DNA of 6,324 nt. Source: Trueperaceae bacterium (GTDB lineage: Bacteria > Deinococcota > Deinococci > Deinococcales > Trueperaceae). The notes under the pieces were generated by a model that worked only from the letters and a program-made list of their open reading frames with translations, did not search any database and had not been told where the DNA came from. The DNA is taken from positions 1 through 6,324 of the forward strand of contig SLSM01000066.1 in NCBI GenBank assembly GCA_007130445.1. The letters are read 5' to 3'. Shown here piece after piece: positions 1 through 6,165 of the stretch (positions within the stretch are counted from its first letter, which is position 1; each line of letters opens with the position of its first letter). Made by a program: the position numbers and the translations under genes.

Positions 1-1498
1 CCAGCGGGAACCCGGCCGCACTGGCGGCCACGCCGAGCACCAGCGTGAACGCCGCCGCCACCGAGATCGCGACGAGCAGCGGCGGGCGGTGTTCCACCTC
101 GAACGAGCGCGCCGCCACGCCCGGCTTCGGTGCGGCCTCCGGCGGACGCGTCACGCCCGTGGCGAAGTACAGCGCGAAGACGACGGGCAGCAGGTACCCG
201 GCGGCCAGCAGCGCGCCGATCAGGAGCAGGATCAGCGTGGCGGGCGCGCTCGACTCGAGCATGCCGACGCCGAGCCACCACTTGCTGACGAAGCCGGAGA
301 GCGGTGGGACGCCGATCATCCCGAGCGTGGCCAGCGTGAAGGCGGCCGCCGTCACCGGCGTCCGCGCGGCGAGTCCCGCCAGCGACGCCATGCCGCGGCG
401 ACCGGTGGCGTGGGCGAACGAACCGGCGCAGAAGAAGAGCGTCCCCTTCAGGAAAGCGTGATGCACCAGGTGCACCAGCGCCCCCGCCGTCGCCAGCGGG
501 CCGAGGAGCGCCAGCGCCAGCGTCACGTACCCCATCTGGCTGACGGTGGAGTAGGCCAGCCGGCGCTTGAGGTCGTCTTGTTGCAGCGCCAAGAGCGCCG
601 CCACGACGATCGTGATCGCGGCCGCGGCACCCAACCACGGCATCACGCCGAGCGACCGCAGCGTGGCGACGCCGAAGACCTCGAAGCAGACCCGCACCAG
701 GCCGAAGCCACCCGCCGCCACCAGCACGCCCGAGAGCAGCGCCGAGCACGGCGCCGGCGCGGCCGGGTGCGCGTCGGCGACCCAGCCGTGCAGCGGCATC
801 AGCGCGGCCTTGACGCCGAAGCCGAGGGCGAAGCACGCGAACGCCACGCGCAGCGCGTTCGACGACGCGTCGACGGCGAACACCCCTCCGACCGTGAAGC
901 TCAGGTCGCCCGCGAGCGCGAACGTCAGCAGCACGCCGGCCAGCACCAGGCTGCCACCGAACAGCACGTAGACGATGTACTTGAGACCAGCGGCCAACGC
1001 CGCGGGGGTCTCGTCGTGGACCACGAGGACGTAGGTCAGCACCGACAGCAGCTCGTAGAAGACGAAGAAGGTGAGGAGGTTGCCCGCGTAGGAGACCCCG
1101 ATCGCGGCCGCCAGGCACACCATCAGGGCGGCATGGATCCGCCCGAGGCGAGGCCCCTGCAGGTAGCCGACGGCGTAGACGAGCGCCAGCAGCCACAGCA
1201 CCGCCGCCGTGGCGGCGTAGAGCGCGCCGGCCGCGTCGACGCGCAGCGTCAACCAGGTGTGCGGCGTCAGCTGGAGCAGCGACAGCGTGGTCGTGTCGCC
1301 GCGCTGCACGAGGACGGCGAGCGCCAGCGTGCAGGCGGCGGTCACGCCGCTGGCGGCCAGGACCACGACGCGCCGCCAACGCGCGCCGGACCTCGCAGGG
1401 TGGCCCGGCGATGCGGGCGCGGGCCAACCGAGCGTCGCCAGGGCCGCGGCCAGCGGTGCCACCAGCGCGAAGAGCAGCAGTGCCGCGGCGGCGGTCAT
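1..1498 (-). CDS. Third MrpD/NuoM-like proton-antiporter subunit (3' end outside window)
   Basis: Translating back from the ATG at 1498 gives an open frame of 499 codons running off base 1. By comparison with the preceding paralog only about 20 residues should be missing. The frame is the same antiporter family: E149 in TM5 (NLLTFFVFYELLSVLTYVLV, 140-159), K173, K230 in TM7 (GFGVKAALMPLHGW, 226-239), DAHPAAPAPCSALLSG (242-257), DDLKRRLAYSTVSQMGYV (308-325), three His and K351 in TM11 (LVHLVHHAFLKGTLFF, 341-356), and K406 in TM12 (LSGFVSKWWLGVGML). The notable change is in TM8: LVAAGGFGLVRV, with A261 where both neighbours have Lys. A loop with several Pro and charged residues (about 449-473) precedes the last helix. 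The ATG overlaps the preceding TGA (ATGA, 1495-1498), and GGAGG at 1509-1513 lies ten bases upstream. Shared motifs (VHxETPxAL, LKRRLAYSTxSQ, GFGVKAAxMPLHGW) make it closer to the preceding gene than to mrpD. Confidence 0.88.
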   Translation of the reverse strand, partial: MTAAAALLLFALVAPLAAALATLGWPAPASPGHPARSGARWRRVVVLAASGVTAACTLALAVLVQRGDTTTLSLLQLTPHTWLTLRVDAAGALYAATAAVLWLLALVYAVGYLQGPRLGRIHAALMVCLAAAIGVSYAGNLLTFFVFYELLSVLTYVLVVHDETPAALAAGLKYIVYVLFGGSLVLAGVLLTFALAGDLSFTVGGVFAVDASSNALRVAFACFALGFGVKAALMPLHGWVADAHPAAPAPCSALLSGVLVAAGGFGLVRVCFEVFGVATLRSLGVMPWLGAAAAITIVVAALLALQQDDLKRRLAYSTVSQMGYVTLALALLGPLATAGALVHLVHHAFLKGTLFFCAGSFAHATGRRGMASLAGLAARTPVTAAAFTLATLGMIGVPPLSGFVSKWWLGVGMLESSAPATLILLLIGALLAAGYLLPVVFALYFATGVTRPPEAAPKPGVAARSFEVEHRPPLLVAISVAAAFTLVLGVAASAAGFPL

Positions 1499-3027
1499 GG
1501 CAGCGGCGCCTCCAGACCGAAGCTCCGCTCCACCGCGACGACCGCCACCGACGTCGGCATGCCCGGGACCTCGGCGGTGACGCCGAGCAAGACGACGTAC
1601 GCCGCGCAGATCACGATCGGCACCAGCAGCGTCTTCGACGTCTCCCAGCGGTGCGGGTGGCCGGCGCCCGCACCTCCGCGGGCGTCGTTCGCACCGTCGG
1701 TCGGCGCCTCGGGGGCGCGGAAGTAGGCGAGGTGGAGGATGGGGAACCAGTAGGCGGCGTTCAGGAACGAACTCGCCAGCATGACCACGACGAACCACCA
1801 GGCGTCTGCTTGCAACGCGCCGAGCGCCAGGTACCACTTCGTCGTGAAGCCGGCGAACAGCGGCAGACCGACGAACGACAGCGCCGCCACCGTGAAGGCG
1901 GCCATGCTCCACGGCATGCGCGTCGCGATGCCTGCGAGCTCGCTCACGTGCGTCTTGCCGGTCTCCTTGGCGATCGCCCCGACGACGAAGAACATGGTGA
2001 TCTTCGCGAAGGCCTGGTTGGCGACGTGCATGATCGCCGCCAGCGCGCCGAGCGGCGTGAGCAGCGCCGCGCCGAGGAGGATGTACGAGAGCTGGCTGAT
2101 CGTCGAGTACGCCAGGCGCCGCTTGAGGTGGTCCTGCCGGATCGCCAGCACCGACCCGGCGAGGATCGTGAAGCCGGCCAGGAGCGCGAGCGGCGGGGCG
2201 AAGCCGAGCGTCTGCAGCTGCTCGGCGCCGAACACGTTGTAGATGACGCGCGTGACGCCGAACGCGCCCACCTTGACCACGGCGACGGCGTGCAGCAGCG
2301 CGCTCACGGGCGTCGGCGCCACCATCGCGATCGGCAACCAGCCGTGCAGCGGCATGATCGCCGCCTTGACCCCGAAGCCCAGCACCAGCGCCACGAACAC
2401 CGCGGCGAGCGCGAGCGTCGGGGTGTCGGCGGCGAACACGCCGTGTTGCGAGAGCGTCAACGTGCCGGCGAGGTCGAGCGTCATCACCGAGCCGATCAGC
2501 GCGAAGCCGCCGCCCAGCAGCGTGTAGGTGAGGTAGATGCGCCCGGCCCGGAGCGCCTGCGGCGTCTCGGCGTGGACGACGAGCGGGTAGGTGCAGATGG
2601 TCAGGGTCTCGTAGAAGAGGAAGAAGGTCAGCAGGTTCTCCGCGAAGGCGATCCCGACGGTCGTCGAGACGCACAGGGCGAAGAAGCCGAAGAAGCGCAC
2701 GCGGTCCTTGTCGCCCCGCATGTAGCCGATGGCGTAGACGGTCGTGAGCACCCACAGCGTCGACGACACGAGCGCGAAGAACATCCCGTACGCGTCCGCT
2801 CGCAGCGCGATCGACACGCCCGGGGTGAAGGTGACGACGTGGCTGACGTACACGGTGCCCGCCAGCGTGCCGGGCAGCATGGACAGCACCACCAAGAGCT
2901 TGGCGCCGGCGGCGAGGAAGGTCCAGAAGCGACGCCAGAACACGCTCTCGCCCACGGCGAAGACCAGCGCGGCGCAGGCGAACGAGAGCAGCGGCGCGAG
3001 CACGGGGCGCGGGTCGACGACGTCCAC
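1495..3027 (-). CDS. Second MrpD/NuoM-like proton-antiporter subunit
   Basis: Complete 510-residue polytopic protein of the same proton-antiporter family, with the family core at about residues 120-430. Key residues: E140 in TM5 (FFLFYETLTICTYPL), K221 in TM7 (GFGVKAAIMPLHGWLPIAM), K252 in TM8 (LLHAVAVVKVGAFG, with H247), H334 and K342 in TM11 (MHVANQAFAKITMFF), and K397 in TM12 (GFTTKWYLALGAL). The Glu/Lys relay is thus complete, so it is probably an active proton channel. Differences from mrpD are WLPIAM in place of WLPDAH, I164 where mrpD has K168, and a polar Gly/His-rich insert near the C-terminus (about 441-463) before a final helix. The GTG start at 3027 lies one base past the mrpD stop, so the genes are tightly coupled. 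Annotation pipelines may call it MrpD, MbhH-like or complex I subunit 4/5-like. It lacks the long MrpA C-terminal extension, so it is not a full MrpA. Confidence 0.9.
   Translation of the reverse strand: MDVVDPRPVLAPLLSFACAALVFAVGESVFWRRFWTFLAAGAKLLVVLSMLPGTLAGTVYVSHVVTFTPGVSIALRADAYGMFFALVSSTLWVLTTVYAIGYMRGDKDRVRFFGFFALCVSTTVGIAFAENLLTFFLFYETLTICTYPLVVHAETPQALRAGRIYLTYTLLGGGFALIGSVMTLDLAGTLTLSQHGVFAADTPTLALAAVFVALVLGFGVKAAIMPLHGWLPIAMVAPTPVSALLHAVAVVKVGAFGVTRVIYNVFGAEQLQTLGFAPPLALLAGFTILAGSVLAIRQDHLKRRLAYSTISQLSYILLGAALLTPLGALAAIMHVANQAFAKITMFFVVGAIAKETGKTHVSELAGIATRMPWSMAAFTVAALSFVGLPLFAGFTTKWYLALGALQADAWWFVVVMLASSFLNAAYWFPILHLAYFRAPEAPTDGANDARGGAGAGHPHRWETSKTLLVPIVICAAYVVLLGVTAEVPGMPTSVAVVAVERSFGLEAPLP
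1509..1513 (-). promoter_or_regulatory. Probable ribosome binding site of the third antiporter gene
   Basis: GGAGG lies ten bases before the ATG at 1498, within the last codons of the preceding gene. The spacing is on the long side, so it is only a probable site. The ATGA overlap is the stronger argument for this start. Confidence 0.45.
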
Positions 3028-3028
3028 G

Positions 3029-4519
3029 TCAACGCCCCAACGCCGCGAGCAAGTCGACCACCGCGGGCTCCACGAAGCCGATCGGGATGCCGCCCAACAC
3101 GCCCAGGACGAGACAGGCCGCGGCCAGCACCAGGACCGGAGCGCGCATGCTCCAGGGCGCCTCCACCGCGGCGGCGACCTCGGGCCGCACGGGAGCGCGG
3201 AAGAAGAACGCGTCGAGCATGCGCACGTAGTACACGAAGATGAAGAGCGCGCCGAACACGAGGGCGAAGCCGTACCCGCCCTGGTCGGCCTCGAAGGCCC
3301 CGAGCGCGATGTACCACTTGCACACGAAGCCGGCGGTCGGCGGCAGACCGACGATCGATACGGCGCCGATCGCCATCGCGGCCGCCGTCTGCGGCATGCG
3401 GCGCGCGACGCCGTGCAGGTCGCTGAGGGTGCGGTAGCCGGTCTGGTGGATGATCGCGCCGGCGGCTAGGAAGAGCGTGACCTTGATCAGCGCGTGGTTG
3501 AACACGTGCACGAAGGCGCCGATGAGCGCGAAGGGCGACGCGAGGCCGATGCCGAGCACGATGTAGCCGATGTTCGAGATGGTCGAGTAGGCGAGCATCA
3601 GCTTGATGTCGTCCTGGAAGATCGCCAGGAAGGCGCCCATTACGATCGCCGTCGCTCCGAGCACCATCAGCACGGCGTTCAGCGGCTCGAGCGCGATGCC
3701 CGTGCCGGCCGCGAGCTGGAGCACGCGCAGCAGCCCGACGATGCCGACCTTCACGACGAGGCCCGAGAGCACGGCGCTCACGGGGCTGGGCGCGATGGCG
3801 TGGGCGTCCGGCAGCCAGACGTGCAGCGGGAACACCGCGGCCTTGACCAGGAACGCCACGGCCAGGCTCGCGAGCGCCAACAGCGCGGCGCCCGAGGGCT
3901 CGGCCGCGGCCAGCCGAGCGCTGACGTCGGCGAGGTTGAGCGATCCCGTCAGCGCGAACAGGAGGCCGACGGCGAAGAGCACCAAGAGCGACGACACCGC
4001 GCCCAGGAGCAGGTATTTGAGCGCCGCCCAGGCGGCGACCCCGCGCCCGGCGACGGCGACCAGGGCGTAGCTCGAGAGCGAGACCACCTCCATGGTCACG
4101 AACAGGTTGAAGAGGTCGCCGGTGACCGAGAACCCGAGGAGGCCGCCGAGGTTGAGGAGCAGCAGCGCGTAGAACGGGGCCCAGCGCTCACGTGGCAGGG
4201 TGCCGTCCAGGTAGCGCCAGGAGAAGGGGATGACGAAGGCGAACAGCGCAGCGAGCGGCATCGTCCAGGCGGCGAAGCGGTCGAAGCGCAACTCGATGCC
4301 GTAGGGCGCCGTCCAGCCGCCGAGGTCGGCGCTGAAGGGGCCCTGCGACGCGAGTTGCGCCACGAGGATCGAGGCGAGTGCGGTGGTGGCGAGCGCCACC
4401 GCGAAGGTGAGACCGCCGGCTCGGCGGGCGTCGTGGCGCGCCACGATCGGCACGAGGGCCGCGCCGACCAGCGGCAACGCGACCAGCCACGGCAGCAGCG
4501 TGGAACCGAGGGTCGTCAC
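3029..4519 (-). CDS. mrpD: MrpD/MnhD proton-antiporter subunit (NuoM/NuoN-like)
   Basis: Complete 496-residue polytopic protein of the proton-conducting transporter family (Proton_antipo_M), at the usual MrpD length and with the expected 14 helices. Residues tied to proton translocation in this family are present: E144 in TM5 (LFVTMEVVSLSSYAL), K168, K226 in TM7 (VAFLVKAAVFPLHVWLPDAH, 221-240), K257 in TM8 (LSGLVVKVGIVG), H338/H342 and K346 in TM11 (VHVFNHALIKVTLF), and K401 in TM12 (GFVCKWYIALGAF). The PLHVWLPDAHAIAPSPVSAVLSG run (231-253) is the classical MrpD/NuoM signature. By homology it moves protons across the cytoplasmic membrane, coupled to Na+ or another cation handled by the whole complex. 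It starts at GTG (4519), in a GTGA overlap with mrpC and behind AAGGAG at a spacing of five bases, the best ribosome binding site in the operon. It is the most canonical of the three large subunits here. Confidence 0.95.
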   Translation of the reverse strand: MTTLGSTLLPWLVALPLVGAALVPIVARHDARRAGGLTFAVALATTALASILVAQLASQGPFSADLGGWTAPYGIELRFDRFAAWTMPLAALFAFVIPFSWRYLDGTLPRERWAPFYALLLLNLGGLLGFSVTGDLFNLFVTMEVVSLSSYALVAVAGRGVAAWAALKYLLLGAVSSLLVLFAVGLLFALTGSLNLADVSARLAAAEPSGAALLALASLAVAFLVKAAVFPLHVWLPDAHAIAPSPVSAVLSGLVVKVGIVGLLRVLQLAAGTGIALEPLNAVLMVLGATAIVMGAFLAIFQDDIKLMLAYSTISNIGYIVLGIGLASPFALIGAFVHVFNHALIKVTLFLAAGAIIHQTGYRTLSDLHGVARRMPQTAAAMAIGAVSIVGLPPTAGFVCKWYIALGAFEADQGGYGFALVFGALFIFVYYVRMLDAFFFRAPVRPEVAAAVEAPWSMRAPVLVLAAACLVLGVLGGIPIGFVEPAVVDLLAALGR

Positions 4520-4866
4520 GGCAGCTCCTTGAGCTCGTCGACCTCGATCGTGCCGTAGTGCGCATGGATCTGCGCGATGAGCGCGAGCGCGACGGCGGTG
4601 ACGCTGACCGCCACGACGATGCCCGTCAGGACCATCGCGTGGGGAATGGGGCTGGTGTAGGGCGGAGCGCTGCCGGCGACGACGATCGGCTCCTGGCCGC
4701 CATCGATCATGCCCGAGGTCACGATGAACGCGAAGACCGACGTCTCCATCACGTTCAGGCCGAGCACCTTCTTGATCAGGTTGCTCTTCGCGACCAGCAT
4801 GTACAGCCCGACGCAGAACAGCACGACGCAGGCGACGTAGTCGAGGTCGAGCCCGAAGAGCGTCAC
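4516..4866 (-). CDS. mrpC: MrpC/MnhC antiporter subunit (NuoK-like)
   Basis: Complete 116-residue protein with three helices (about residues 9-25, 31-53 and 76-101), the normal size and topology for MrpC, the homolog of complex I subunit NuoK. Typical features are GLYMLVAKSNLIKKVLGLNV (20-39, the 'GlYlils.rnlik.liGl.il' pattern), E41 in helix 2, and PIPHAMVLTGIVVAVSVTAV (73-92), corresponding to the MrpC 'DPlPqALVLTaIVI' motif. The acidic tail IEVDELKELP is cytoplasmic. The start is GTG at 4866. It overlaps the preceding TGA as GTGA and gives an N-terminus that begins just before helix 1; longer readings in this frame only add Arg/Gly-rich shadow sequence from the upstream gene. There is no clear ribosome binding site, so initiation probably depends on coupling to the upstream gene. 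Its own last codons contain the ribosome binding site for mrpD. Confidence 0.93.
   Translation of the reverse strand: MTLFGLDLDYVACVVLFCVGLYMLVAKSNLIKKVLGLNVMETSVFAFIVTSGMIDGGQEPIVVAGSAPPYTSPIPHAMVLTGIVVAVSVTAVALALIAQIHAHYGTIEVDELKELP
4525..4530 (-). promoter_or_regulatory. Ribosome binding site of mrpD
   Basis: AAGGAG lies five bases before the GTG at 4519, inside the codons for K-E near the end of mrpC. It is the strongest Shine-Dalgarno match in the window and fixes the GTG as the mrpD start. Because it is inside the upstream gene, ribosomes finishing mrpC can reinitiate on mrpD. Confidence 0.75.
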
Positions 4867-5600
4867 GACGGGGCGTCCAAGGCCATGAACAGTTGGGCCA
4901 GGATCACGGCGCCGCCGACCGCGATCGCCACCTCGAGGACCACCACCATCGCCTCGCGCAGCGCGTGCGCCGCCTCGTCCGCTGGGAAGCCGAGGAAGGC
5001 GCCGGTCAGGCGCCAACCGACGAACGCAATGATCGCGAAGGCCAGCGGCCCGAGCGCCTGGAGCCACGCCTTGGCGCCGTGTGGGACGAGCCGGGCTGCG
5101 TGCTCGCGGCCGAACACCAGGCCGAGCGCGATCATCATCGCGCCGATGATGGCGGCGCTCTGGAAGCCTCCCCCGGGGGTCACGTGGCCGCGATAGAGCG
5201 ACGCCAGCGCGAACACGGCGATGAAGGGCGCCAGCAGGCGGACCACGAAGAACACGACCGGGCTGACGGGCACGGCGTCGTCCGAGCCGCGGCGCGGCGC
5301 CGCGGTGGACTCGCCGCGCGCAGGCGGGGGTCGTCGGGTGGCGCTCGGCAGCGCCAGCACGGCGACCAGCGCCGTGAAGATCACCACCACCTCCAAGAAG
5401 GTGTCGAAGCCCCGGTACACGAGCAGCACCGCCGTCACGAGGTTGCGCACGCCGGTCTCGGCCACGCCCCGTTCGAGATAGCGGGCACCGACGTGGGTGT
5501 GGATCGGCCCATCCGGGTCGCCGTGCGGCGGCAGTCCGGCGATGCCGATCACCATCGTGGCGGCCACGACCAGCACCAGCACCAACGCGAAGGTCTTCAT
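4863..5600 (-). CDS. mrpB: Fused MbhE-like + MrpB/MnhB-domain subunit
   Basis: Complete 245-residue protein in two parts. Residues 1-85 resemble MbhE, the last segment of the MrpA C-terminal region: an N-terminal helix (about 3-22), a polar GLPPHGDPDGPIHTHVGARYLERG stretch, which I split as GLPPHGDPDGPI plus HTHVGARYLERG, then TGVRNLVTAVLLVYRGFDTF (49-68), matching the MrpA/MbhE 'NvVtaiLvdyRgfDTlgE' motif. Residues 86-111 are a charged Pro/Arg-rich linker. Residues 112-245 are an MrpB (MnhB, PF04039-type) domain with about four helices and the diagnostic loop SLYRGHVTPGGGFQSAA (134-150). MrpB is a core scaffold subunit of the antiporter. The ATG at 5600 makes an ATGA overlap with the preceding stop, and the stop overlaps the mrpC GTG (4863-4866). 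A GTG at residue 110 (5273-5271) could in principle start a free MrpB, but no good ribosome binding site precedes it. Similar fusions occur in related clusters; the fusion here is read directly from one open frame. Confidence 0.87.
   Translation of the reverse strand: MKTFALVLVLVVAATMVIGIAGLPPHGDPDGPIHTHVGARYLERGVAETGVRNLVTAVLLVYRGFDTFLEVVVIFTALVAVLALPSATRRPPPARGESTAAPRRGSDDAVPVSPVVFFVVRLLAPFIAVFALASLYRGHVTPGGGFQSAAIIGAMMIALGLVFGREHAARLVPHGAKAWLQALGPLAFAIIAFVGWRLTGAFLGFPADEAAHALREAMVVVLEVAIAVGGAVILAQLFMALDAPS
5287..5305. repeat. Perfect 8-bp inverted repeat with 3-base loop
   Basis: CCGCGGCG (5287-5294) and CGCCGCGG (5298-5305) are exact reverse complements separated by CGG. The repeat lies inside the coding sequence for the Pro/Arg-rich linker of the MbhE-MrpB fusion protein (about residues 99-105). 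It could form a very stable mRNA hairpin. There is no following U-tract, so it is not a standard terminator, and in DNA this GC-rich it could be chance. Confidence 0.5.
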
Positions 5601-5842
5601 CGCCGTTCCGACCGAGCCGTCTTGGCGATGGTGAGCAGGAACAGGACCGAGGTCACGCCGGCGCCCACCGCGGCCTCGGTGATCGCGACGTCGGGGGCGC
5701 CGCGGTGCTGCCACACCAGGCACAGCACCAGGCTGTAGAGCCCGAACGTCACCACCGCCGCCACCAGGTCGCGTGCCCGTGCGACGGTGACCGCCGTCGC
5801 GATCAGCAGGAGCAGCATGACGGCGTCGAAGACGGCGCTCAT
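5597..5842 (-). CDS. DUF4040 / MbhD-like subunit (detached piece of the MrpA C-terminal region)
   Basis: Complete 81-residue membrane protein with about three helices (roughly residues 3-20, 24-44 and 52-74). The segment APDVAITEAAVGAGVTSVLF (49-68) is the hallmark of the DUF4040/MbhD family. It corresponds to part of the C-terminal extension of full-length MrpA, where the buried Glu (E56 here) is a conserved residue thought to take part in ion movement. In archaeal Mbh hydrogenases and many bacterial Mrp clusters this piece is a free subunit between MrpG and MrpB homologs, as here. A longer reading of this frame reaches upstream into mrpG, but the ATG at 5842 is preferred: it makes an ATGA overlap with the mrpG stop, gives the family length, and starts at the first hydrophobic helix. 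A weak GGCGGGA (5848-5854) may serve as ribosome binding site. It is often annotated as hydrogenase subunit MbhD or as MnhB-related, but it is not MrpB itself. Confidence 0.88.
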   Translation of the reverse strand: MSAVFDAVMLLLLIATAVTVARARDLVAAVVTFGLYSLVLCLVWQHRGAPDVAITEAAVGAGVTSVLFLLTIAKTARSERR

Positions 5843-6165
5843 GCCGGTCCCGCCGGATCGCGCGTCGAGGGCCGCCGGCCCGAGCGGAGCGCGGCACGCG
5901 CCAAGGCGTGCGCCGTGGTGGGTCCCGACACCACCACCAGGAGGGCGAGCAGCACGAGCTTGAGGTCGCCGAACGCGACCCCGTCGTGCAGTGCCACCCC
6001 GAGCAGGACCGATCCGGCCCCCACGCTGTCGCACTTGCTCGCGGCGTGCGCGCGCGCGTACACGTCGGGGAACCGCACCAGCCCGATGGTGCCGGCCAGC
6101 AGGAACGCCACGCCGAGGACCACGAGCGCCACGGCCGCGATCTCGAGCACGGCGCCGGCGATCAT
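5839..6165 (-). CDS. mrpG: MrpG/MnhG antiporter subunit
   Basis: Complete 108-residue protein, the usual size for MrpG (PhaG/MnhG family). Three hydrophobic segments lie at about residues 5-28, 46-62 and 67-88. The family signature after helix 1 is clear: GLVRFPDVYARAHAASKCDS (residues 28-47), matching the common 'RFPDvyaRlHAasKadtlG' pattern. A GPTTAHALARAAL motif (81-93) also fits the family. The last 15 or so residues are a polar Arg/Pro-rich cytoplasmic tail. MrpG is required in known systems for assembly or activity of the antiporter and is not thought to transport ions alone. The ATG at 6165 is supported by a GAGGTG ribosome binding site five bases upstream and by the ATGA overlap with mrpF. 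The stop overlaps the next start as ATGA (5839-5842). Confidence 0.93.
   Translation of the reverse strand: MIAGAVLEIAAVALVVLGVAFLLAGTIGLVRFPDVYARAHAASKCDSVGAGSVLLGVALHDGVAFGDLKLVLLALLVVVSGPTTAHALARAALRSGRRPSTRDPAGPA

Noticed and set aside
3028..3060. Promoter or terminator between mrpD and the second antiporter gene
   Set aside because: There is only one base between the genes, with no hairpin plus U-tract and no convincing promoter elements.
89..3243. Very long plus-strand open frames (545 and 610 codons) opposite the antiporter genes
   Set aside because: Their translations are Arg/Gln/His/Glu-rich, low-complexity and without recognisable domains. They are the mirror of Ala/Leu/Val-rich membrane-protein codons in high-GC DNA, where stops are rare, and the minus strand has clear conserved families over the same bases.
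2628..3323. Minus-strand frame overlapping the mrpD end and the second antiporter start in another frame
   Set aside because: The translation is an Arg/Ser/Cys-rich frameshift reading of the real genes, with no hydrophobic helices.
3494..4558. Plus-strand 354-codon open frame opposite mrpD
   Set aside because: Same Arg/Glu/His/Gln-rich shadow composition, no family motif, and it overlaps a well-supported mrpD throughout.
4863..5897. 344-residue version of the MbhE-MrpB fusion
   Set aside because: The first 99 residues are an out-of-frame reading of the MbhD-like gene and the mrpG end. The ATG at 5600 begins exactly at the first hydrophobic helix and overlaps the upstream stop.
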